56,441 bases of DNA. Source: Streptomyces huasconensis. Lineage in GTDB: Bacteria > Actinomycetota > Actinomycetes > Streptomycetales > Streptomycetaceae. Below are positions 18,589 through 27,942 of the stretch, piece by piece (position 1 is the first letter of the stretch; each line of letters starts with the position of its first letter). A program made the translations under genes and the position numbers. Location of the stretch: positions 1 through 56,441 of the forward strand of contig RBWT01000026.1 in assembly GCA_004010275.1 (NCBI GenBank). Reading direction: 5' to 3'. The notes beneath the pieces were generated by a model. It ran no database searches and was not told the origin of the DNA. It saw nothing but the letters and a program-made list of their open reading frames with translations.

Positions 18589-19530
18589 ATGCCGGCACAC
18601 ATATCCCCGCCCCCGGACGGCATCCACCTCGGCATCACCCCCACCTGCTGGACCAGCGACGACTTCCCGCTCATCGGCAACGACATCCCGATGGAACAGT
18701 GCCTCAGCGAGATCGCGCTCGCCGGGTTCGAAGGGTGCAGCATCGGACACACCTTCACCACCGACGTCCACGCGCTGACCGCCGCGATGCACCTGCGCGG
18801 CCTGAGCGTGAGCGAACCATGGGTGAGCACGTACTTCACCGTGCCCGACGGTCCCGAGCGCTGCGCCCGCGACCTGCTGAAGGTCCTGGAGTTCCTCAAG
18901 CGGTTCAACGCGGGCGGCCCTCCGGTGCAGACCCGTGTCATCGGCGCCGCGGAGTTCGGCAGGTCCGTCCACCTCCAGGCACTCAGCCTGCGCAGCAACA
19001 AGCCGGAGTTCACCGACGAGCAGTGGACCGATCTGTGCGACGGACTGAACAGGATCGGCGAGATCACCGCCCGGCAGGGCTTCACCCTGGCATACCACCC
19101 CCACATGGGCACCGGCGTCCAGACCGAGCAGGACGTGGACCGGCTCATGCGGCACACCGACCCGCGACACGTCGGCCTCCTCCTGGACACCGGCCACCTC
19201 ACCTGGGCGGGGGCCGACCTGACGGGCATCGTCGAACGGCACCGCGACCGCATCACCCACGTCCACCTGAAGAACGTCCGCGACGGCGTCCACGCCGACC
19301 GCACCCTGGCCGCCGGCAGCTTCCGCGAATACGTCGAGGCGGGCGTCTTCACGGTGCCCGGCGACAGCGACGGCCACATCGACTTCGACACCTTCCTCAA
19401 GGTCCTGCGCCCGGGCGACTCCTACCGCGGCTGGCTGGTCGTGGAGGCCGAGCAGGACCCGCGCGGCGGACACCCGCCGCTCCACTACGCCCAGACCGCC
19501 CGCGCCTACCTGGCCGAGGTCCTGAACTGA
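18589..19530 (+). CDS. IolE-like sugar isomerase/epimerase (TIM barrel)
   Basis: An intact 313-aa AP-endonuclease-2-type TIM barrel. The start GIHLGITPTCWTSDD then FPLIGNDIPMEQCLSEIALA closely follows the pattern of inosose dehydratase IolE. Metal ligands are visible in TLAYHPHMGTG, GLLLDTGHLTWAG, ITHVHLKNVRDG and the terminal WLVVEAEQDP. IolE removes water from 2-keto-myo-inositol; other members isomerise or epimerise keto-sugars or cleave 3-keto-C-glycosides. Placed directly after a pyranose oxidase that makes a keto-sugar, a dehydratase or isomerase acting on that product is the most economical role. ATG 18589 follows the oxidase by 27 bp. Confidence 0.85.
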   Translation: MPAHISPPPDGIHLGITPTCWTSDDFPLIGNDIPMEQCLSEIALAGFEGCSIGHTFTTDVHALTAAMHLRGLSVSEPWVSTYFTVPDGPERCARDLLKVLEFLKRFNAGGPPVQTRVIGAAEFGRSVHLQALSLRSNKPEFTDEQWTDLCDGLNRIGEITARQGFTLAYHPHMGTGVQTEQDVDRLMRHTDPRHVGLLLDTGHLTWAGADLTGIVERHRDRITHVHLKNVRDGVHADRTLAAGSFREYVEAGVFTVPGDSDGHIDFDTFLKVLRPGDSYRGWLVVEAEQDPRGGHPPLHYAQTARAYLAEVLN

Positions 19531-19562
19531 CCCACCCCCGCACACGTATCGGAAGGCACCCC

Positions 19563-20819
19563 ATGGGCGTCGCAAGCACACCCCTCAACATCCGCGTCCC
19601 CCGCTTCACCCGGGAGGTCCTGCACGACAACCTCAACGAGGGCTACTGGCTGGAGGCCCCCGACGTCGACGGCGACACCCGGCCCGACCTGGTCGGCCAC
19701 GGCCTCTATCTCGGCGAGATCTACTGGTACAGAAACCCCGGCTGGCACCGGCAGTTGGTGGCCGACGGCTTCCACATGCCGATCGGCGCCCACTACGGGG
19801 ACATCACCGGCAACGGCTACCCGGACCTCGTGGTCTGCTACGAGCTGTACGGCGCCGGTGGACGGATCGACGACCCCGACCTCCAGGGCGGGAAGATCGA
19901 CTGGATCGAGAACACCGGGAAGTTCGACTCCGAGGCCCGCTGGAAGCGGCATTACATCGGGCGTGAGACCGGCATGCACCGGCTGCGCCTCGGCCACTTC
20001 ACCCAGACCCGCAAGCCGGAGCTGATGGCCCTGCCCACCGTGAGCGGCCGCCACGTCCACGCCCTCATCCCCGTCGTGCTGTTCAGCCCCGACGACGACG
20101 TACGCAGGCCCTGGGACAAGCACATCATCGACGACAGCCACTTCCGCATGATCCACGGAGCGGAGATCCAGCAGAACCCACTGCCCGGCAGCGAGCACCT
20201 CGACTCCGTCCTGCTCGCCTCCGAGGAGGGCGTGACCTGGCTCCACTACGACGCACGCGAGCAGCGCTTCACCACCACGCACATCGGCTCCGGCGAGCAG
20301 GAGCGGTTCGAGCAGACCGGGTTCAAGGGCAGCAGCGACGTGGGCGCCGGAAAGATCGGTACCGACCCGCACGCGTACGTCGTGGCCACCGAGCCCTTCC
20401 ACGGCAACACCGTGGCGGCGTACACCAAGGAACGCCCCGGCACCCCCGTGACCGAGGCGACCTGGTGCCGGATCGTGCTCGACGTCTTCGGCGACCCCAA
20501 CGAGCTCGGCGAGGGAACGAGCCACCAGATCATCTGCGCGGACTTCGACGACGACGGCGACGACGAGTTCCTGGTGGCCCTGCGGGGCCCGTACCCCTGG
20601 CAGGGCGTCTTCTACTACAAGGCGCTGGACATCGCCGCCGGCGTGTTCACCAAGTGGCGGGTGTCCTCGGACAGCGCCGGGCGGATCGCCCTCGGCGACT
20701 TCAACGGCGACGGCCGGCTCGACTTCGCCACCATCGCCTACAAGGTGGACAAGTACTTCCACGCCAAGGACGCCAAGCTCTGCCTGTTCCGCAACGACAT
20801 CGAAGCCACCACCACATGA
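19563..20819 (+). CDS. FG-GAP/VCBS beta-propeller, aldos-2-ulose dehydratase-like
   Basis: A 418-aa protein with DxDxDG-type calcium-binding propeller loops at residues 34-42 (DVDGDTRPD), 80-88 (DITGNGYPD), 327-335 (DFDDDGDDE) and 379-387 (DFNGDGRLD). Each begins a propeller blade, as do the WYRNPGWHR and WIENTG turns. Unlike most FG-GAP proteins it has no signal peptide, so it works in the cytoplasm. Fungal aldos-2-ulose dehydratase, which dehydrates glucosone made by pyranose 2-oxidase, has an N-terminal propeller of this kind followed by cupin domains; the cupins are absent here. The assignment rests on this resemblance and the operon context and is an inference. ATG 19563 follows a GGAAGG site. 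The stop overlaps the ATG of the NACHT gene. Confidence 0.65.
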   Translation: MGVASTPLNIRVPRFTREVLHDNLNEGYWLEAPDVDGDTRPDLVGHGLYLGEIYWYRNPGWHRQLVADGFHMPIGAHYGDITGNGYPDLVVCYELYGAGGRIDDPDLQGGKIDWIENTGKFDSEARWKRHYIGRETGMHRLRLGHFTQTRKPELMALPTVSGRHVHALIPVVLFSPDDDVRRPWDKHIIDDSHFRMIHGAEIQQNPLPGSEHLDSVLLASEEGVTWLHYDAREQRFTTTHIGSGEQERFEQTGFKGSSDVGAGKIGTDPHAYVVATEPFHGNTVAAYTKERPGTPVTEATWCRIVLDVFGDPNELGEGTSHQIICADFDDDGDDEFLVALRGPYPWQGVFYYKALDIAAGVFTKWRVSSDSAGRIALGDFNGDGRLDFATIAYKVDKYFHAKDAKLCLFRNDIEATTT

Positions 20820-23562
20820 GGAATGACAGATCCTGGTGGCCCTGGGTCATCGGAGCGGTCGGCATCGCGGCGCTCGCCACGGTGGTGGCCCTCGTGGTCG
20901 GCGCGGGCGCACAGGCCGCGCGCGACCTCGCTCAGCGTCCTGATCTCCGCCACCGCCGGCCTGCTCAGCTGGTCATGGCACCGGACGCGCCCCGCCGCGC
21001 CCGCCACCAAGGCGGAGCTAAACCAGGCCGCGGAGGCGCTCGCCGCCATGGTGCGCCGCCAGTGGACGGAGGAAGCCGCCGCCCAGGGGCTGCTGGACCC
21101 GCACCCGCTGGCCGTGCGCTGCACAGCGGGCAGACGGAGGCCGGCGACCACGCGCGGATGGTCGGCCGCACCCTGTCCGGCCGCAGCGACGACATCCGCG
21201 CCTTCGCCGAGGCCTTCCGCGCCCTGCCCCGCCGAAGACTGGTCATCCTCGGTGATCCCGGTGCCGGCAAGACGGCCCTCGCGATTCTGCTCGTACGAGA
21301 ACTCCTGCGCGCCCCCGAGCCCGGCGAACCCGTCCCGGTCCTGCTCGACCTGGCCCCGTGGAACCCACGCAAGGAGACGCTCCTCGACTGGCTGGCGCGC
21401 CGCATCCACGAGGACTATCCGGCGCTGCGCAACCACGAGACGTACGGCCGTGACCCCACACGCAAACTGGTCGCCGAGGGACGCATCCTGCCCGTCCTGG
21501 ACGCGCCGACGAACTCCCCGCCGAACTGCGGCCCGAGGCGCTGGCCGCCGTCAACCACGCCGTCGCCGTACACAGCCCCCTGATCCTCACCTCACGCACG
21601 GCCGAGTACCACCGCGTGGTCGCCGAGACCGACGTGATCACCGCGGCGGCCGTGGTCGTCGCCGAACCGGTGGAACCGGCGGACGTGGCGGACTACCTGC
21701 GCAGCGCCGTCCCGCCCCGGCGCACCGCCGCATGGCAGCCGGTGATCGACGAACTCACCGAACGGCCCCGCAGCGCCGTGTCCCGAGCCCTGTCGGTGCC
21801 GCTGAACGTCTGGCTTGCCCGCACCGTCCACACCTCACCGGCCGGCGACCCCGCCGACCTCACCCGCTGCACCGACGCGGCCGGCCTCCAACGTGAGCTC
21901 CTCGACGCGCTGGTCCCCGCGGTCTTCTCCGCACAGCCCACCGCGTCGGCGCCCTCGGTCCCCGACGTACGCCGCACCGCCACCGCCCGCTGGCGGCCCG
22001 AGGACGCCCGCAGAACGCTCACCTTCCTCGCCGCGCACGTCAAGCACCAGGGCACCGACGACATCGCCTGGTGGGAACTGCACCGGACGCTGCGACCCGA
22101 TCCGGCGGGACCGCTGTCCGCGCCGATCGCCGGCGCGATGGCCGGGCTCGGGGCCGGGGGCGTCGCCGGGGAGTACTTCCACTGGGCGCTCTCCCCGTTC
22201 CCGCGGCTGGTCTGCTTCCTGACCATCACGCTCGCCACGGCCGTCGCGGTCACGGCGGTGCCCCGGCTCGCCTGGGTGGGCGGGGACGGGGCCGGGCCGG
22301 GCGACGGGAGCGGGGCCGGGCCGGCAGGTGCGCGGACCGGGCTTCCGCGCGCCGACCGGCGACGGCTGCCCACCGTCACGAAAATCGCGCGCCGCTCGGG
22401 AGTCGGCTGCGCCGTGGTCCTCCCACTCTCCCTGGCGGTGGGGGCGGTGATCGAGAGCTGGGCGCGGACGGTCGACCCCGCCGAAGCGGGCCTGGCGTCG
22501 GGGGTCGCACCGTACACCTGGCTACGGGCGGCTTGCGTCTGGACCCTGTTCATGGCGCTGCTGGCCCTCGTTGTGCTGGGCGTCTCACTGCTCCGGCGGC
22601 GGGTCGGGTGGCGCCCGGACAGCACGAGCCGTCGAGTCGCCCGGCTGCGCAAGGCCCTCGTGTTCGTCCTGCTCTACTGGCTGGGGACCGAACTGGCCGG
22701 CGCCCTGTCGTATCTGTCGATCCGGCAGCAGCCCGGCACGTCCGCCACCGAGGTCTCCTTCATCGACCTCCCCGGGGACCTGGCACTCGTCAGCCAGGAC
22801 GCGACGTACCACTCCTGCATCTTCCTGCTGATCGTCGGCATCATGGCGGGACTCGACCCGACCAGGGGCTCCTCCCGCCCGACCCGGCTGGAGTTCCGCG
22901 CCCCGAGGCGTCTGCTGTGGGCCATGCTCCCCGCGTCGATGGGCCGGGGGATGCTGGTGGGCATCGGCCTGGGCGCCGCGCTCTCCGTCGTGGAACCCTG
23001 GAGCGCCCACCTGCCCTGGTGGGAGAGGTTCACCACGACAGCCATGCTCGGGGCCTTCTTCGGCGTCCTGTTCGGGGCAGGGCTGGCGATCTTGCGCTGG
23101 GCCCACGTGCCGGCCGACCTGGAACAGGAGACCCCGCAGTCCACACTGCGCGGCGACCGCGCCGTCGCCGTCGCGCTCATGATCTTCGCGGTGGTGCCGC
23201 TGCTCGCCAAATGGCTCATCACCGTCCTGGCGGGCCTGGCGGAGAGCGACGACACGGGCGTGCAGGTCCTCGCCTACTCGCTGTGGACCCCCGAAGCGAA
23301 CCTGTCCGTCGGACTCGCCGCCGGACTCCTCGCCATGTCGAGCACCGCCTACTTCGCGTACCGGGAGACCGGCCTGCGGCTCGCCGCGACGCGCGGGCTG
23401 CCGCGTCATCCCGTGGCGTTCATGGAGGACGCCCGACTGCTCAACGTCCTCAGACGTGTCGGGCCCGTGTACCAGTTCTGCCACGCGGAGTTCAGGGACC
23501 GCCTCGTCAACGGCGGCGCCACGGCGGGGGATGCCGCCTCCGCACGCCCCGCTGGAGTGTGA
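20816..23562 (+). CDS. Membrane-anchored NACHT-family STAND NTPase (frameshifted)
   Basis: About 915 aa. It begins MRNDRSWWPWVIGAVG with a membrane helix, then a short conserved linker (RRQWTEEAAAQGLLDPHPL), the P-loop VILGDPGAGKTAL near residue 145 and a Walker B/sensor block (GRILPVLD ... ELRPEALAAVNHA, then PLILTSRTAEYHRVV). The C-terminal half has six or more membrane helices (for example WTLFMALLALVVLGVSLL). Frames break near 20940, 21120 and 21505. At 21505, adding one G gives VLDGADELPAELR, the expected NACHT Walker B. Such proteins occur in many copies in Streptomyces and related NACHT NTPases are antiphage sensors; this one is unstudied. The start ATG overlaps the propeller-gene stop as ATGA, so it should be co-translated with the sugar operon. 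Confidence 0.8.
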
Positions 23563-23600
23563 CGGCCCGCACGCGTCTCGCGCCGGCGCTCCCCGTTCAC

Positions 23601-23628
23601 GTCACTGTCACTGTCACTGTCACTGTCA
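23601..23628. repeat. GTCACT hexamer repeat (about 4.5 units)
   Basis: Four perfect GTCACT units and a partial fifth fill the 63-bp gap between the convergent NACHT and SIR2 genes. The last unit overlaps the SIR2-gene stop codon (23626-23628), so slippage here could change the C-terminus. Confidence 0.85.
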
Positions 23629-25482
23629 TCGGAACGGCTGACGCCCCACCGTCTCCACGTAGCGCTCGGCACACAGGACGTCGACGACGGCCGCGGCCGT
23701 GTGGGCCCGCTGGACCTCGCCGTGGAACGCGCCGCTGCCGAGCATGGGCCAGGCGTCGGAGAAGCGGGCCTGCACCCGGGCGGCCACCCGCAGCCGCCCC
23801 TCGCCGTCCCACCGGTCGGGAAGAGTGAATTCCCCGACGGTCTCGGGCATCTCCGCCAGGTCGGCCTGGAGCAGCGCGGTGACGTACTCGTAGGTGTCGA
23901 AAGCGTCGGAGATCGCGCGGTCGTGACGCCCGGTTCGGCGAGCACCTCCCGCAGCCGCCGGCGCAGCCACGTGCTGGGCGCCGCCTGGACGAGCGACGGG
24001 GGATGCGGCACGTCCAGCAAGGCGTTGACTCGCTCACCGAGCCGAGGATGTCCGCCGGGCGCAGGGCCAGCACGGCGGGCTTCGGCTCTGCGGCGGCCCG
24101 GCCGGAGCCCGACCGTGATGGGCGGGGATGCGCCTGGACCGGTTCGAGCAACAGGCGGCCGAGCAGGTCGTCGAGGTCGGCCAGTACGGCGGCGCTGCCG
24201 GCGGCGGCCAGGGCCAGCAGGGCCGGGTAGTGACACAGCCCGGAACCCGGCTGTTCACGGCCCTCCCCGGGGACGGCCAACAGCCGTTGCAGCACCCGCA
24301 CCCACACCCGCGCGTGCACCCCGGCCTCGTCGTGGAACACACCCACGGCCAGCAGGTGCAGCAGCGTCTCGCAGTCGCTCCGGTACCTCTCCAGCCTCTC
24401 CCGGTACGCGTCCGGGTCCGGCGTGTGCTCGCCGGGCGGATACCGGCCCCTGTCCGTGAGGCGTTCCACGACCCGCGTCGCCTCGGCGTCCAGCAGCTCG
24501 TGCAGGTCGATGCGGCGCACGGGGTCGGGCAGGGCGCGCTTGAGGCGGGCCACGGACAGCTCACGGTCGGCGGCGGCGCCGACAGCTGGTCCAGGGCCTC
24601 CAGCCGCGCCAGAAGGCCGGGGAAGAACTCCGCCGCCGTCGGGCCCTGGACCACCACGGCGCCATGCCGGGCGACGAGTTCCGCGGCCTTGCCCCGCGGG
24701 CGGTGCGGAGAGGCCCAGAACACGGGGTAGCGGCGCGCGGCACGGCGATCGAAACAGCCGACCAGCGCGTGGTCCCACTGGGCCGACCAACCGCACACGA
24801 TCAGTCCGTACTCGTCGAGGACCTGGTCCACGAGACCTGCCCAGGCCGTCGGGTACTGCTCCAGCTCACGCTCGGTGTTGCGGGCCTCCAGGTCGGTCAG
24901 GTCGCCGTGCAGCTTGACGACCGTGGCCCGGGCGTGTGCCAGCGGCGTCATCCCGCGGAGACCGGCGGGACTGTGGATGACCTGCGGCTGCACCCCCGCT
25001 GCTGCCAACGCCTGCTCGGTGAGCCGGTCGAAATTCGTGGTCAGCACCACGCGCACCGAGCCACGCGCCACGAGCCGGGCCGCCGCGTGATGCGCCGCCC
25101 CGGGCCGCTTGCGCCCGGCCTCACGGTCCTCGGCATCCGGCTCGAAGTAGCCGCGCAGCAGCTTGTGCCGGGCGGCGGGGGTGCCGCCCAGCGCCTCCAG
25201 CAGGGCGGAGTAGCCGAGCGGCCCCCCGTCCCCGTACCGGGCCCACCAGGACTCCGGATCGGTGACGGCGAGCTCCTCGTCCGCGCCCCGCGCCACGGCG
25301 GCCCGGCGCACCAGATCCGAGACGATCTCCCACCCGGTGGGCACACCGGCGTCCCGCGACACGCCCGCGCGCAGCAGCAGTGCGTAGACACCGGGCCCGG
25401 CCTGCACGCACATGGCGAGCGAGACCATGGGATCGAGACCGCGCAGCGCCGCCGCCGCAGCCGGCCTGTCGTCGTCCGTCAT
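23626..25482 (-). CDS. SIR2-family (NADase-like) protein with helical C-terminus (frameshifted)
   Basis: About 620 aa. The N-terminal 300 residues form a SIR2_2-type domain: LLLRAGVSRDAGVPTGWEIV (NAD loop), VRVVLTTNFDRLTEQALAAA (catalytic Asn/Asp region), ATVVKLHGDLTD (the conserved catalytic His) and YGLIVCGWSAQWDHALVGCF. The C-terminal 300 residues are helical with no name I know (TRVVERLTDRG, VWVRVLQRLLAVPGEG, DAFDTYEYVTALLQADLAEM). SIR2 domains of this type in bacterial defence hydrolyse NAD+ to abort infection. The start is ATG 25482 (MTDDDRPAAAA). Frames break near 24590, 24045 and 23935, each consistent with a single lost base. It ends 63 bp from the convergent NACHT gene. Confidence 0.75.
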
Positions 25483-25633
25483 GCCTTCCACTGTGCGACG
25501 TGGGTCGCGGGAACGCCTCTCGGCCTCCGTCCGGGCACGGCCGGGGCGACGCCGGAAGCGACCCACGGAAGGCCACCACGGACGGCCGCGCACCGTGCCG
25601 CGAGCAACGGAGCGTGCGGATACCGTCGGCGGT

Positions 25634-26844
25634 ATGGACGGTGATCTGCGAGGCCGGCGCCAGAGCCTGCTCAGCGGGGCGGTGTTCGCCGTATGCATGG
25701 CAGGTACGACGCTGCCGACCCCCCTCTACGGCCTCTACCAGCAGAAGTTCGACTTCTCCGAACTCACGGTCACCGTCGTGTACGCCGTCTACGCGGTCGG
25801 GGTCATCGGCGTACTGCTGCTGGCGGGCAACGCCTCGGACGCCGTGGGCAGACGGCCCGTCCTCCTGTGGGGCCTGGCATGCGCGGCGTCGAGCGCCGTC
25901 TGCTTCCTGTCCGCCACCTCGCTGGGCTGGCTGTACGCGGGGCGGCTGCTGTCGGGGCTGTCCGCGGGCCTGTTCACCGGGGCCGCCACGGCGTACGTGA
26001 TGGAGCTGGCGCCGCACGGCGGCGGCTCACGCGCCACGTTCCTGGCGACCGCCGCGAACATGGGCGGGCTCGGCTGCGGCCCGCTGCTCGCCGGGGTGCT
26101 CGCCCAGTACGCGGACTGGCCGCTGTACCTGCCGTTCGCCGTCCATCTCGCCCTGGTGGCCTGCTCGGCCGCTGTCCTGCTGCGGCTTCCGGAGACCGTG
26201 GGGGAGCGGCGGCCGCTGAACACCGTACGGCCGCAGCGGCCCGGCCTGCCGCCGCGGGTCCGGGCGGTCTTCGGACCGGCGGCGGCCGCCACCTTCGTGG
26301 GGTTCGCCCTGTTCGGCGTGTTCACGTCGGTCAGCCCCTCCTTCCTCGCCCAATCCCTGAACGTGCATGACCGCGCGCTGAGCGGGGCGGTCGTCGCGCT
26401 GGCCTTCTTCGCCTCGACCGCCGGCCAACTGGTCGTCGGGCGGGTCGGGTTGACCCACTCCTTGCCGCTGGGCTGCGCCGCGCTCCTCGCCGGGCTGGCA
26501 CTGCTGGCGGGCGCGTTGTGGTGGGAGCTGCTGCCGCTGGTCGTGCTGAGCGCGCTCGTCGGCGGCATCGGCACGGGCTGGCGTTCCGCGGCTCGCTGGC
26601 CGCGGTGGCCCAGGCGTCCGAGGCGAACCGGCGGGCGGCTGTGATCTCGACCCTGTTCGTGGTGGCCTACGCGGGCATCTCGCTGCCGGTCATCGGCGTC
26701 GGGCTGCTGGCGGGCCCGATGGGTCTGGAGGGCGCCGGGCTGGTGTTCATCGCCTGCATGACGCTGCTGGTGTCGGTCGCGGGCGTCTACTTGCTGCGGC
26801 GGCCGGTACCTGCGACGGAGGCCGACGAAGCGCGCCGGACCTGA
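25634..26844 (+). CDS. Major facilitator superfamily transporter
   Basis: About 404 aa with 12 predicted helices. It begins MDGDLRGRRQSLLSGAVFAV; the loop 2-3 motif GNASDAVGRRPVLLWGL is the MFS signature, and motif C-like GCGPLLAGVLAQYADWPLYL suggests an exporter (drug:H+ antiporter type). One C is missing near 26578; adding it joins LVGGIGTG to LAFRGSLAAVAQASE. The gene runs divergently from the SIR2 gene with about 150 bp between. The cargo is unknown. Confidence 0.85.
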
Positions 26845-26942
26845 CCCCGCCGCCATGGGCTTTCCTACGGCCGTACGCGCCGCGCCGCCGAGAACACAAA
26901 TGCGTCGACAGCGCCCCTCCGCACCCGGCAAAGTGTCCGTCC

Positions 26943-27683
26943 GTGACGAGCAGCGAACTGTGGACCCGTGCGACCGCCGACCGCTACGACGCCGAGGAGA
27001 CCGAAGCCTCCTCGGCCGCCGTCCTCGGGCCGACTCTCGCCTTCCTCGCCGAACTCGCCGGAGACGGCCGGGCACTGGAGTTCGCCATCGGAACCGGACG
27101 CGTGGGAGTCCCGCTCCGCGAACGCGGCGTGCCGGTAGTGGGCATCGAACTGTCCGAGCACATGGCGGCGGTGCTGCGGCGAAAGATCGACGAGGACACG
27201 CTGCCGGTGGTCATCGGGGACATGGCCACCACCGTCGTTCCCGGCGAGTTCACCCTCGTCTATCTCGTCTACAACACCATCACGAACCTGCTCACTCAGG
27301 ACGAGCAGGTCGAGTGCTTCCGCAACGCCGCACGGCATCTGAAGCCCGGCGGCCGATTCGTCGTCGAGCTGGGGGTGCCGCCGCTGCGGCTCCTGCCGCC
27401 CGGCCAGATCGCGGTGCCGTTCGATGTCTCCGAGCAACACCTCGGCTTCGACACCTTCGACTTGGTCCGGCAGCTGCTCGTCTCGCACCATTTCACCCGC
27501 GACGGCGAAGACGGCCGCTACCGCCGCGCCACCTCCCGGCATCGGTACGCCTGGCCGGCAGAGCTCGACCTGATGGCACGGATCGCCGGACTCGAGCTGG
27601 AACGTCGCGTCGCGGACTGGAACGAGGCCCCGTTCACCCAGGACTCCGCGAAGCACATCTCCGTGTGGCGCAAGCCGACGTGA
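26943..27683 (+). CDS. Class I SAM-dependent methyltransferase
   Basis: An intact 246-aa protein with the SAM-binding glycine motif RALEFAIGTGRVGVPL, motif II acidic residue VVGIELSEHMAAVL, and FTLVYLVYNTITNLL then AARHLKPGGRFVVELGVPPL, typical of small-molecule methyltransferases. The GTG at 26943 is the first in frame; no strong ribosome binding site is visible, so a nearby alternative is possible. The acceptor is unknown. It follows the MFS gene by 98 bp and may be co-transcribed with it. Confidence 0.85.
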   Translation: MTSSELWTRATADRYDAEETEASSAAVLGPTLAFLAELAGDGRALEFAIGTGRVGVPLRERGVPVVGIELSEHMAAVLRRKIDEDTLPVVIGDMATTVVPGEFTLVYLVYNTITNLLTQDEQVECFRNAARHLKPGGRFVVELGVPPLRLLPPGQIAVPFDVSEQHLGFDTFDLVRQLLVSHHFTRDGEDGRYRRATSRHRYAWPAELDLMARIAGLELERRVADWNEAPFTQDSAKHISVWRKPT

Positions 27684-27741
27684 GGCCGGCCTTGAGGGAC
27701 CACGGATGGGACGCGCTGACGTACGCATGAGGCACGGTCGG

Positions 27742-27865
27742 CGGCAAGCGGCAAGCGGCAAGCGGCAAGCGGCAAGCGGCAAGCGGCAAGCGGCAAGCGG
27801 CGAGCGGCAAGTGGCGAGCGGCGAGCGGCAAGTGGCATGGGTGCGCGGCAAGTGGCATGGGTGCG
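27742..27865. repeat. 7-bp minisatellite (CGGCAAG) followed by a 20-bp tandem pair
   Basis: Eight perfect CGGCAAG units (27742-27797) are followed by degenerate units with CGGCGAG and TGGCGAG, then two identical 20-bp units at 27826-27845 and 27846-27865. The block lies between a methyltransferase and a prenyl synthase gene. Because 7 is not a multiple of 3 it opens all frames, creating long false ORFs on both strands (repeats of LPLAACR on the minus strand). No gene is inferred in 27684-27942. Confidence 0.95.
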
Positions 27866-27942
27866 CGGGTCCGGGCCGTAACAGGTGAGCTATCCGTACG
27901 TGCGAGCGATGTGATCACTCGATCCTGATTTCCTCCGCTTCT

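Noticed and set aside
17544..20819. 1,091-aa plus-strand fusion ORF
   Set aside because: Its first 670 residues are an out-of-frame reading of the oxidase and TIM-barrel genes; only the FG-GAP part from 19563 is real.
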